Source: Atlanticothrix silvestris CENA357
Lineage (GTDB): Bacteria; Cyanobacteriota; Cyanobacteriia; Cyanobacteriales; Nostocaceae
Length of the DNA: 64,000 nucleotides
NCBI RefSeq assembly: GCF_016056295.1
Contig: NZ_JAECZB010000006.1
Span: forward strand, 1 to 64,000
Direction: 5' to 3'
Below are positions 29,115 to 37,128 of the stretch, piece by piece. Position 1 is the first letter of the stretch. Every line of letters starts with the position of its first letter. Under the pieces are notes generated by a model that was not told the DNA's origin, did no database searches, and saw only the letters and a program-made list of their open reading frames with translations. The translations under genes and the position numbers were made by a program.

Positions 29115-29369
29115 TTTTTTCATATTTTTTATATTAGGCACAGGAGACAAAAAGTATTTGTGCGATCGCCTTACAGCAACATCTGCAATCAGTGCTAAGT
29201 TGCAACAGTTAGATTTACTAACTTTGCATACTAAGAGATGTTTCAAAATCAAAAAGCAAGTTGGGTTAAGTGCAGGGCAACAAAGCAATGCATTTTTTTA
29301 TTTATCCTGTGAAAAGACGCTTTGCTTCTAAGTTCTTCAACCCAACTTACATTTATATTAAAATATTTC

Positions 29370-30227
29370 CTACTGTAAGACTCGATGCTTTTTAGACCAT
29401 TGCCAAGCCATGATACAAGATGCGCCAACTAGAAAAAGGCCTGAAACTGATGGTTCTGGGACTTTGGTAATTACCAACGTAAGGTTATCTGCATAAGCGT
29501 CGTTAACTCGTCCCCGGACATGGTTCATATTCAGTAATACATTAACTTGACGTGTCCCTACAGGTACAAAACCATCTACTGACTGTAAAGACAAGCCGGT
29601 GATATTGTTTCTCTCGGCTGCGGTTGGTGATGCAATATTAGCAATTCCTAAAGGCTGATTAGCTTGATTAAGGAAAGTTATTTCTAGTTTGGCATTATCT
29701 TCATCATCTGTATATCCACCTAACCAACCACTTAAATTAAATGCACCTCTACTAGCATCAATGATAGAGGAGAGACTAGTGAGATCAATTAATTGTGAAG
29801 CACTTGAAGAAGCTCTTTCACCACCACCATAAAATAGTTTGTTACCGCGATCGCTTGGCCCAGGACTATCTGCATCAGGTAGTCCTCTTACTAAAACAAC
29901 ATTACCAAAAGCATTGGTAAACTCAAAACCTGTTGCACCATATTGCAATACACTAAAATCACCAGTTGTATTCCAGATAGGAATAAAAGGTATATCGTCT
30001 CCAACTGCGTTACCAATAGGGTCTCCTTCCCCTTGTTCTGCATCACCATTCACAATTAAATTTTGTCCCAATGTTGCTGCATGAATAGGGCTAGAAAATA
30101 CAACAGTAGATGCTATTCCTGCTACTATGGCAAAACATACTTTCGTGGTTTTTTGCGATAAGGAAGATAACTGATTCATAATTTTTCTGTAACTTTGATA
30201 ATCAAAAAAGTCTTGATAGGTTTTCAT
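29370..30227 (-). CDS. PEP-CTERM sorted exported protein
   Basis: 285 residues. A signal peptide follows a polar N-terminus (VCFAIVAGIASTVVFSSPIHA). The ATG at 30179 (residue 17) is an equally possible start and gives a more usual signal peptide. The mature part is a beta-rich domain beginning ATLGQNLIVNGDAEQGEGDP, as in many cyanobacterial surface proteins. The C-terminus has the PEP motif (KVPEPS), a hydrophobic segment and KKH, the PEP-CTERM sorting signal processed by an exosortase. It ends the pair started by the ModA-like PEP-CTERM gene 18 bases upstream, so both are probably exported and sorted together. Confidence 0.88.
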   Translation of the reverse strand: MKTYQDFFDYQSYRKIMNQLSSLSQKTTKVCFAIVAGIASTVVFSSPIHAATLGQNLIVNGDAEQGEGDPIGNAVGDDIPFIPIWNTTGDFSVLQYGATGFEFTNAFGNVVLVRGLPDADSPGPSDRGNKLFYGGGERASSSASQLIDLTSLSSIIDASRGAFNLSGWLGGYTDDEDNAKLEITFLNQANQPLGIANIASPTAAERNNITGLSLQSVDGFVPVGTRQVNVLLNMNHVRGRVNDAYADNLTLVITKVPEPSVSGLFLVGASCIMAWQWSKKHRVLQ

Positions 30228-30245
30228 AAGTTGTGGGCTTTATTG

Positions 30246-31187
30246 CTAAACATTGCCCAGTTTCATTTGTTGTTTTTTGGTAGTAGCTAATTTCTTCTTA
30301 ATCAAAAAAGCTACTCCCATAGCAAACATAATTCCACCTGTACTTTGATGTTCAGGAACAGAGGTAGTAGGCGCACTAAACCCATACTTAGCCAAAATTT
30401 CTTGTCCCTCTGATGACAGGATGTATGCAGCTAATTTTTCACCATCAGGATCAGCATCTTTGAGTATGGTTAGTCCATAATTAGCCTTAGTAGCTAAGTA
30501 GTCAGGTAACTCTAATATTTGCAATTCTTGGTTAATTGCCTGGGCTGCCGTCCCACTGGTGTAATAGGCTAAAAAGATATCTGCTTGCTGAGTTTCTTCG
30601 AGAAAGTAAATTAAATTATTTTTGTCGTCGGGAACCTGGGGAGCATCAGGATTCCCACCGACTAACTGTAAAGCTTTATCCTTGAGAATTTGAGAGCTAC
30701 CAGGTTTAACCTGATCAGCCTTATCAAATATTTGCCATGCATAGTCCCCAGACGGATCTGCTCCAGGTGTTGAAGTTCCTACCTTGATTGCAGGGTTTAG
30801 CAAGAAGTCCAATAGATTATCTGATGTGACACCAAGTAAATCTGGTCTGATAATTGCAGTCATCCGGTTACTAGTGAAGTTTACTACAGACCCGCTTAAA
30901 CCTGCTGCAAATAATCTCTCAGGATTGTTAGTATCTGCACTAGTAAAAATATCTGCGGATTTCCCTGTTTCTGTAAATTCTTTCTCAATACGTTCTCGTG
31001 TTAAACCAGATGGGCCAAATTGCGTCTCTACCTTAATTCCATACTTCTGTTCAAAAGATTGAGCAACTTCTGAGATGCTATTACGTAAACTTCCAGCCCC
31101 GTAAAGAGTGACAGCAAAAGCTTGAATTGGCAGCATGATATTGACAGTACAAACTGCCAATAAAAAGGCAAAAAAATCCTTCTTCAT
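30246..31187 (-). CDS. ModA-like oxyanion-binding protein with PEP-CTERM anchor
   Basis: 313 residues. After a signal peptide (ending IQAFA) comes a ModA/Wtp-like binding domain: LYGAGSLRNSISEVAQSFEQKYGIKVETQFGPSG (split over residues 27-61), then KSADIFTSADTNNPERL and a late YYTSGTAAQAI segment. The Ser of GSL and of FGPSG are candidate oxyanion ligands. Unlike ModA it has no lipobox. Instead it ends in VPEHQS, a hydrophobic stretch and KKK, a PEP-CTERM type sorting signal. The leader has a perfect operator palindrome 151 bases before the start. The ligand could be molybdate, tungstate or vanadate; the sequence does not decide. Confidence 0.85.
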   Translation of the reverse strand: MKKDFFAFLLAVCTVNIMLPIQAFAVTLYGAGSLRNSISEVAQSFEQKYGIKVETQFGPSGLTRERIEKEFTETGKSADIFTSADTNNPERLFAAGLSGSVVNFTSNRMTAIIRPDLLGVTSDNLLDFLLNPAIKVGTSTPGADPSGDYAWQIFDKADQVKPGSSQILKDKALQLVGGNPDAPQVPDDKNNLIYFLEETQQADIFLAYYTSGTAAQAINQELQILELPDYLATKANYGLTILKDADPDGEKLAAYILSSEGQEILAKYGFSAPTTSVPEHQSTGGIMFAMGVAFLIKKKLATTKKQQMKLGNV

Positions 31188-31337
31188 GATTTACAGTTCT
31201 GTTGTTATTACTATTTAGCTAATCGCTTGTAAGCCTTGCTGACTATAAATTTTGGACACGGTTCAACCACACACTTTAGCTATCAACAGTTACAGATAAA
31301 CTTTGATATGTGCGTGTTTTTTCGATTACAGCAGATA

Positions 31338-31356
31338 TTACCAATTTTATTGGTAA
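31338..31356. promoter_or_regulatory. Operator-like palindrome, site C (perfect)
   Basis: TTACCAATTTTATTGGTAA: perfect 7-bp arms around a 5-bp spacer, the best of the set. It lies 151 bases upstream of the ModA-like PEP-CTERM gene. Confidence 0.75.
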
Positions 31357-31608
31357 ATAGCAATAAAGGTGTGTAGTGAAATTATGACTTTATAAAACCA
31401 GACTTAGCCTTTCACGCCTTTTAAGCAGGGATATTACTGTTTTTACGTAAAAAAAATTACAAACAATATTTTTATCTCAATACGTTTCAGTTAAGCATTT
31501 ATTTCTTCTCTCTGCGTCCTTGGCGTTCTTGGCGGTTCGTTAAAAAAATGACTTTGACAAAGAGTTTTAGCCTTAACTGAACTGTATTGATTTTTATCTG
31601 GCTATTTT

Positions 31609-31628
31609 TTACCAGATAAAGTTGGTAA
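31609..31628. promoter_or_regulatory. Operator-like palindrome, site D (spacing +1)
   Basis: TTACCAG-ATAAAG-TTGGTAA, with arms matching the other sites except one base and a 6-bp spacer. It lies far upstream (about 420 bases) of the ModA-like PEP-CTERM gene and about 105 bases after the end of the MFS gene, so its target is uncertain. Confidence 0.5.
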
Positions 31629-31731
31629 ATTATGATTTTATTTATACACAGTAATCTGTAAAAACTAACTGTAGTATGGCTATCTCTAACGCTACCAAGC
31701 TGACAAAATTAGCTATGGTAGCATTAGTTAG

Positions 31732-32934
31732 TTAAGGTATGTCCTGATTGGTAATCATCTCAGGTAAGCGATTGAAGTTATTGGCTTGCAATTTTACCCA
31801 GACAAAAAAGGGAATTGCTAGTAACTGAGTAGCTGAGGAAAAAACAATGAGGGTAATCAAGGAATGATCGTATAAAATACCCATCAAGGCACTACCAATA
31901 AACCAAGATAAACCATAACCTGTACTAAATATTCCATAAGCAGTAGCACGTTTACTCTTAGGCACCATGCCAGCGATCGCAGCTTTAAGGACTGATTCTT
32001 GCGCTCCCATACCGATACCCCAAAATGCCATGCCTAATAAAGCCAAGCGGGTATCACCTAAAAATACTAATGGCGCAAACAAGGACGAAACAAAGGCTGC
32101 AACCACTAAGATGTAAATTCCAATGCGGTCAAAGAAATATCCAAATATTAGGGCTGCGATCGCATCTACACCCATCGCTAAAGCATAAAACAAAGGAATT
32201 GTTTGCCCAGAAGCAATGCCTCCCTTTTGGAAATGAAAGGCAATCAAGGGAAAATCGGCATAACCGGCAGCAATAATCGCTACTGCACCCAGGTAAATCC
32301 AAAATATTCCCGGTAATTTATCTGATTTATCTTCCTCAATCTCTTCTTCAAAATCACTGGGATTCGGATAAATAAATTGTAAAATTAACAACACAATCAA
32401 TCCCAAAACCGCAGGCACTATCAAGACTGTAAAGGCATTGCGATATTCACCTTGGAAATAAACCATTGCAGCTACCGCCACAGGCCCCATCACTGCACCG
32501 GTTTGATCCATTGCCTCATGCAGACCAAAGCCAAAACCTCTGCCGATTTGACTGACACCGTGGGATAACAACGCATCTCTTGGAGGAGTACGAATTGCTT
32601 TACCTGTGCGTTCCGCCATCATCAAACCAGCAGCAGTTTCCCATCTGCCAGTTAGAGCTAATAATGGTACAACTGCTGTGTTCAAAATGTAGCCTAAAGT
32701 TGTAATCCCCCAATACTTGCCCGTCTGGTCGCTGAGATAACCGATGAATAAGCGCAAACCATAGCCAATCAATTCTCCAAAGCCAGCTACTAAACCTACC
32801 ACAGTGCCGCTAGCACCTAAAACCTGTAAATAAGCTCCTGTAATACTACGCGCTCCTTCATAAGTGGCATCAGCACAAAGGCTGACAAAACCCAGTAAAA
32901 TCACGAACCTCAACGCGGCCGACTTCTGTGGCAT
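31732..32934 (-). CDS. Major facilitator superfamily transporter
   Basis: 400 residues, twelve predicted membrane segments. The loop between segments 2 and 3 carries GYLSDQTGKYW, a variant of the MFS motif A (GxLaDrxGrk), and segment 4 follows AERTGKAIRTPPRDALLSH, seen in a subfamily of MFS proteins of unknown substrate. A charged central loop (EEEIEEDKSDKL) divides the halves. It is alone on the minus strand between operator-bearing regions and a decayed modA copy, so a role in metal or oxyanion movement is possible but not shown. Confidence 0.88.
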   Translation of the reverse strand: MPQKSAALRFVILLGFVSLCADATYEGARSITGAYLQVLGASGTVVGLVAGFGELIGYGLRLFIGYLSDQTGKYWGITTLGYILNTAVVPLLALTGRWETAAGLMMAERTGKAIRTPPRDALLSHGVSQIGRGFGFGLHEAMDQTGAVMGPVAVAAMVYFQGEYRNAFTVLIVPAVLGLIVLLILQFIYPNPSDFEEEIEEDKSDKLPGIFWIYLGAVAIIAAGYADFPLIAFHFQKGGIASGQTIPLFYALAMGVDAIAALIFGYFFDRIGIYILVVAAFVSSLFAPLVFLGDTRLALLGMAFWGIGMGAQESVLKAAIAGMVPKSKRATAYGIFSTGYGLSWFIGSALMGILYDHSLITLIVFSSATQLLAIPFFVWVKLQANNFNRLPEMITNQDIP

Positions 32935-33084
32935 ACTCGGTGCTTAATAATTAGACATCTCCACATTGAAGCATGGGATCTAGAACAACAGTTGGCTTTG
33001 CGTGAAAGAAAATATTGGGTTCACTCTTGTAAGAGTAGAGTAGATAATTGCTCTGTTGAATATAAATGTATTCTCAAAGTTTTA

Positions 33085-33266
33085 GCAGCACAAACAAAAA
33101 TATCACTTGGCGCACCCTGCTCAATTTGTTGCTGCAAAGCACCGGACGCACCAAAGTCATGGCTGATGTTAACATTAAATTTACTTTGTTGGTCAAAAAG
33201 TTGTGATTTTTGCCATCACATCTTTTATAGTGGCTGCCGCAGACACTAATAAATTCGTGTTTGGCC
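33085..33266 (-). pseudogene. Decayed modA copy
   Basis: On the minus strand, pieces of ModA can be read in two frames: TNLLVSAAATIKDVMAK (compare ELTISAAASMQDAMKA in modA) and, after a frameshift, DFGASGALQQQIEQGAPSDIFVCAA (split here for clarity; compare the FGSSGSLQQQIEQGAPVDVFISAA segment of modA). Nothing matching the C-terminal two thirds is present. It lies directly upstream of the MFS gene, so a second molybdate-type transport set may once have existed here. Confidence 0.75.
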
Positions 33267-33363
33267 ATGCTACTACAGGCAATGAGGCTGAAAAATCGTC
33301 TTCTTTTCTTACAAAAAGCAGATTAGGTAAACTTTTTGCGTAGAATCAAAACTTGATGGGATT

Positions 33364-33509
33364 CTGACTTTTCACGTTATGTGGAAAAGTCCACCAAAAA
33401 CCTAACCCCCTAACCTCCTTCCCGACGCGGGAAGGAGGAAAATTCAAAGTCTCTCTCCTAAAAGAAGAGAGATTTAGAGAGAGGTTTTCCAGATGCCGTG
33501 AAAAGTCAG
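33364..33509. mobile_element. MITE-like element with 13-bp terminal inverted repeats
   Basis: Perfect 13-bp ends, CTGACTTTTCACG (33364-33376) and CGTGAAAAGTCAG (33497-33509), enclose about 120 bases with internal hairpins and CCTAACCCCCTAACCTCC. GATGGG occurs just outside both ends and may be a trace of target duplication. There is no coding capacity. A similar design, with different ends, is seen at 55356-55501. It sits immediately upstream of the operator of the RHH-Mop gene. Confidence 0.65.
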
Positions 33510-33537
33510 GATGGGACTTTACCAAAATTATTCAAAA

Positions 33538-33556
33538 TAACCAATAAAATTGGTAA
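33538..33556. promoter_or_regulatory. Operator-like palindrome, site E
   Basis: TAACCAA-TAAAA-TTGGTAA ends four bases before the ATG of the RHH-Mop gene, where it overlaps the ribosome-binding region. A bound protein here would block translation initiation or transcription, as in autoregulation. Confidence 0.7.
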
Positions 33557-33560
33557 TATT

Positions 33561-34001
33561 ATGCCAAGAAAAGAACAAGGATGGGTTACATTTCAAACAT
33601 CTGAAGAAGAGCGCAAAATTTTAGAGGAATTTTGTCAACACTCTCAACGCACAAAGACAGAAATTCTTCGAGAATTAGTACGCAGTCTAGATGGACATAC
33701 TTCATCGTCTCCACCACCAATACCAACCAAGTTCAGAGAAAAGAAAAATGCTGATTCTTTGGAAGTAGAAACTATTGCCCCCAAGCGACCTCTTAAAGTC
33801 AGTTCTCGCAATATTCTCAAAGGTGTCGTGAAACAAGTTGTGAGAGGAGAAGTTAGCACTCAAGTAACATTAAGGGTTGTGCATGAAGTTGAGTTAACTT
33901 CAATTATTACTACAAACGCAGCAGACGAGTTAGAAATAATCGAGGGTACAGAAGCTTATGCGGTGATCAAGTCTAATGATATTGCTATTGCTAAGGATTA
34001 A
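33561..34001 (+). CDS. Ribbon-helix-helix protein fused to a Mop (molybdate-binding) domain
   Basis: 146 residues. The open frame begins at 33498, but the ATG at 33561 gives the sensible start. Residues 1-48 (GWVTFQTSEEERKILEEFCQHSQRTKTEILRELVRSL, read as two halves) look like a ribbon-helix-helix DNA-binding domain. A Pro/Ser-rich linker (about 49-78) leads to a Mop/TOBE molbindin domain (about residues 80-144: SSRNILKGVVKQVVRGEV, then VHEVELTSIITTNAADELEI and AYAVIKSNDIAIA). Mop domains bind molybdate or tungstate as oligomers. It is thus likely a molybdate-responsive DNA-binding protein that differs from ModE. The palindrome directly before its ATG suggests autoregulation. Confidence 0.85.
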   Translation: MPRKEQGWVTFQTSEEERKILEEFCQHSQRTKTEILRELVRSLDGHTSSSPPPIPTKFREKKNADSLEVETIAPKRPLKVSSRNILKGVVKQVVRGEVSTQVTLRVVHEVELTSIITTNAADELEIIEGTEAYAVIKSNDIAIAKD

Positions 34002-34359
34002 AAAATGCTCAATTTGATTTTTTCGTGCAATTTTCATACCTGAAAGATGTTAAGGATATCTTTTTTGACTAAACCAACATAAATAGGTCATCAGTAAAAT
34101 ATTGATCGCAGCGATATTCTGTTTTCGATGCTGCGTAGGCGCTAGCTTGTCGTAGACATCGCACACAACATAATTTTGCCTGAAATCAAAAAAGGCGATC
34201 GCCCATTTTGATATCCTTTAACTTGAAGTTTTGTCTAAGGTGTCATTATCTGCCAGATTTCTGTTCAAGTTGGCTAAATAGATAAGGATATAAAAGCTAT
34301 TCTTTTGTGGCAAACTTTACTTTTTTTACGAGATTTTTCGGTAACAATTCTTCAGCGTA
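34002..34359. other. Intergenic stretch
   Basis: About 360 bases. It contains a short dispersed repeat with GCTGCGTAGGCGCTAGC-type sequence (34131-34146) and a GGCGATCGCC site (34194-34203). No gene or clear signal is seen. Confidence 0.4.
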
Positions 34360-34746
34360 ATGAATAACATAGTAGTAATTTTTACTTTAAAATCAATGTT
34401 ATTCGACTTTTACAAGCTTGCTAAAGAAGTTGCTCTAGACACTCACGCACTACTAAATCGGGTAAGGCATGACGGCAAAGATTATTTGGGTGAAGTATTT
34501 GTTCAAGATAGCTATGGTTGTTTATGGAAAATCAAAGTTCGTTACACAGGAAATCGTAAACGTTACCTTAAAATTAGTTCTCAATCTGGTAAATCGCGTC
34601 ATATAAGGGCATCGGCTGACAACCATAAGCCAGGTGAATACCTCCAAATTGCACCTAACGAGTGGGAAAGCTTTTATCGACTAGCTAATAATGAGCAACA
34701 ATTTTATAAATGTACTCAAAACATTTTGGATAGATTAGTACGATAA
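34360..34746 (+). CDS. Hypothetical protein
   Basis: 128 residues, not recognised. A start at 34396 (MLFDFYKLAKEV) is as likely as 34360. The protein is basic, with a segment GCLWKIKVRYTGNRKRYLKISSQSG that could be a small beta-rich domain, and a helical C-terminus. No Shine-Dalgarno sequence is obvious, and there is no operon context. It may be specific to a few cyanobacteria. Confidence 0.5.
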   Translation: MNNIVVIFTLKSMLFDFYKLAKEVALDTHALLNRVRHDGKDYLGEVFVQDSYGCLWKIKVRYTGNRKRYLKISSQSGKSRHIRASADNHKPGEYLQIAPNEWESFYRLANNEQQFYKCTQNILDRLVR

Positions 34747-34781
34747 GCTAAAGATTCAATAGTAAAATGTAAAACAACTAA

Positions 34782-34853
<72 letters not shown>

Positions 34854-34949
34854 GTAACTTGGTTTTTCCTAAACTACACTAGCTGAGTAACTATGTAGGT
34901 GTTAACTAAATAATAATAGCATAAGCTCATAAGGTAAACATATATAGGT

Positions 34950-34968
34950 TAACCAAATATTTTGGTAA
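34950..34968. promoter_or_regulatory. Operator-like palindrome, site F
   Basis: TAACCAA-ATATT-TTGGTAA has the same arms and 5-bp spacing as the sites in the molybdenum island, but no gene of that system is directly downstream. It lies at the edge of a transposase remnant, so it may be a displaced site or a chance match. Confidence 0.4.
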
Positions 34969-34971
34969 TCT

Positions 34972-35066
34972 TCAGACAAACGCTTGGTAGACGGCACAAA
35001 CTGGTAAATACATTCCATAGACCACCAGATTCATCAAATCTACCAGACTCGTAAACAGCAACTCTT
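34972..35066 (-). pseudogene. Fragment of an IS4-type transposase
   Basis: On the minus strand a 31-codon open piece reads EQELLFTSLVDLMNLVVYG followed by MYLPVCAVYQAFV and a stop. It resembles the N-terminal (R/Q)ELLF..(L/V)(V/I)DLMSLVV..PSV.AAY region of cyanobacterial IS4-family transposases. No other part of the transposase or inverted repeats was recognised. The region 34854-35259 holds no intact gene. Confidence 0.55.
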
Positions 35067-35259
35067 GTTCGTATTGACGTTTGTTGTAAATGTGAATATT
35101 TAATTTATCGGCGAAAATTTAAAAATGTGTTTTATCAGTTTTCGCATGATCACACTGATGGGACTTTTCTCTACAAAACCATCAAATAGAGGAGATAGCA
35201 TAAGTAAAATTTGAAACTTTTGAGCAGTTATAAAATCTTTGTCTTCCTCTGACTTCTGT

Positions 35260-35754
35260 CTATTTAACTTCTGTAATTTGTAGCGTATAAGGGAAATACT
35301 TGCCTTTTTCGTAGGAACCCACCCAAACTTGATATTTTCCGGCTAGCCATTCACCAACTATACCGGGATTTTTGCCATCAAAATCGTCATTACACCAAGT
35401 ACCACCAGGCCCTTTGATCATAATGGTTGTGTCTTGAGGACTTTGCACTTGCAGTTTCAAGTAGTCAAATTTACTTGTTAATGCCAAGGTGTGGTCTGGT
35501 GTTTCGTCTACAAATCCGGTACATGGGCCCGTAGCTGTTTCAGACTTCCCAGCAATTTGGTTACTAGATTCTGAGCCGCCACTCATCCCTTTAAGTATCC
35601 AAGGGTCTGGGGAAAATTGCTGATTGATAGTGATATCTCCAAATATTGGTGACGCTTCTTGAGCATTAGCTACGACATGACTTGCCGATGTGCAGCAGAG
35701 TGTAACTAACGACAACGATAATCTGATTCCTCTATTTAGGGCTGTTTTCGACAT
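35260..35754 (-). CDS. Exported beta-rich hypothetical protein
   Basis: 164 residues with a signal peptide (LSLSLVTLCCTSASHVVANAQEA). The mature part resembles a pre-peptidase C-terminal-like beta-sandwich: DHTLALTSKFDYLKLQVQSP, then TIMIKGPGGTWCNDDFDGKNPGI and WLAGKYQVWVGSY. Two Cys (GPCTGF, TWCNDD) could form a disulfide. Such proteins are widespread in cyanobacteria with unknown function. It is alone and minus-strand, and the following gene is divergent. Confidence 0.8.
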   Translation of the reverse strand: MSKTALNRGIRLSLSLVTLCCTSASHVVANAQEASPIFGDITINQQFSPDPWILKGMSGGSESSNQIAGKSETATGPCTGFVDETPDHTLALTSKFDYLKLQVQSPQDTTIMIKGPGGTWCNDDFDGKNPGIVGEWLAGKYQVWVGSYEKGKYFPYTLQITEVK

Positions 35755-35964
35755 TGTGATTACATTAATTTCTCAGTGTTTTGAAAGACATCAATTTTAC
35801 ACACCAAGTTCCCAACATAAGAGTAATTAACTAATTTTTCCAAATAGTGAAGATGAAAAACCAAGCCCCCATGATGGCAATTACCTCAAATGGCGTGGTT
35901 TTCCACATAAAAGTTGTCCAACGACAGTTATATTGCTTTAGTAAATGATTTTTGAAAGCAATAT

Positions 35965-37011
35965 ATGAAATTCAGCCAAATCTTAAACCATCTGGCCGAC
36001 ATTGCTATCGAGCATAGCCTGACTGTAAACCAAGACTATGACCCGGAAATTACAGGATTAGCTGCCCTAGACGACGCTACAAGTGGTACTCTTAGCTACG
36101 TGGAAGGGGCAAAATTTTCATCCCTTGTGGGTACAACAAATGCTAGTGCTTTAATATTGCCCCAAGACAAAACATTACAATTACAAGCACAAGAAAGAGG
36201 TATTGCTTGGATAACTACACCAGATCCGCGGTTGCTATTTGCTAAAGCGATCGCCTTATTCTATCAACCATACCGCCCAACCCCAGAAATACATCCCACG
36301 GCTGTAATTCATCCTACGGCAAAAGTTGGTAACGATGTTTATATCGGTGCCCATGTTGTAATTCAACAAGGGGTGGAAATTGGCAATGGTGCAATTATTC
36401 ACCCGAATGTAGTGATTTATCCAGGCGCTACAATAGGCGATCGCACTACCTTACACGCTAACTGTACCATCCACGAACGCACCCAAATCGGTGCAGATTG
36501 TGTAATTCATAGTGGAACTGTCATTGGTGCAGAAGGTTTTGGTTTTGTGCCTACCCGCACAGGGTGGTTCAAAATTGAACAATCCGGTCGTACCGTGATC
36601 GAAGATAGCGTAGAAATTGGCAGCAATAGCGCTGTTGACCGTCCAACTGTGGGTGAAACACGAATAGGCAGCAGTACCATAATTGACAACTTAGTACAAA
36701 TCGGTCACGGTTGCCACATAGGTTCTGGCTGTGCGATCGCAGGTCAAGCCGGCATGGCAGGAGGCGTAGAATTAGGGAATCGCGTGATTTTGGCAGGACA
36801 GTCAGGAATTGCCAATCAGGTAAAAATCGGCGACGGAGCAATTGCCTCTGCTAAAGCCGGAATTCATCACGATGTTGCACCAGGAGAAATTGTCTCTGGG
36901 ATGCCAGCAGTTTCTCACAAAATATATCTCAAGGTATCTGCTATATATAACCGCCTACCAGAAATGTATCAAACGTTCAAACAATTGCAACGCAAACTCA
37001 ATAATGATTAA
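35965..37011 (+). CDS. lpxD: UDP-3-O-acylglucosamine N-acyltransferase
   Basis: Third enzyme of lipid A synthesis, 348 residues. It transfers a 3-hydroxyacyl chain from acyl-ACP to UDP-3-O-acyl-glucosamine. The N-terminal uridine-binding domain (residues 1-100) precedes a left-handed beta-helix of hexapeptide repeats (about residues 108-300: IHPTAVIHPTAKVGNDVYIG). The catalytic His region is seen as NLVQIGHGCHIG. A short C-terminal helix follows (YNRLPEMYQTFKQLQRKL). The other lpx genes are not nearby. Confidence 0.95.
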   Translation: MKFSQILNHLADIAIEHSLTVNQDYDPEITGLAALDDATSGTLSYVEGAKFSSLVGTTNASALILPQDKTLQLQAQERGIAWITTPDPRLLFAKAIALFYQPYRPTPEIHPTAVIHPTAKVGNDVYIGAHVVIQQGVEIGNGAIIHPNVVIYPGATIGDRTTLHANCTIHERTQIGADCVIHSGTVIGAEGFGFVPTRTGWFKIEQSGRTVIEDSVEIGSNSAVDRPTVGETRIGSSTIIDNLVQIGHGCHIGSGCAIAGQAGMAGGVELGNRVILAGQSGIANQVKIGDGAIASAKAGIHHDVAPGEIVSGMPAVSHKIYLKVSAIYNRLPEMYQTFKQLQRKLNND

Positions 37012-37128
37012 TGAGACAAGGGCGCTATTAAATCTGAAAAATTAGCAGTTACTAAAATCAACATCACATTCAGCAGCCGATATTTCAAAATCAGGCTGCT
37101 TAATCATAAATACTTTGTACTCCAAAAA

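Larger units (their letters stand above)
31188..31731. other. Intergenic region with operator palindromes
   Basis: About 540 bases between the ModA-like PEP-CTERM gene and the end of the MFS gene. It holds two operator-like palindromes (31338-31356 and 31609-31628) and a short repeat of the type CTCTGCGTCCTTGGCG (31512-31533) that is common between cyanobacterial genes. No gene is visible. Confidence 0.6.

Noticed and set aside
37072-37100. AGCAGCC..GGCTGCT hairpin after lpxD
   Set aside because: No T run follows in either direction, so a terminator is not supported.
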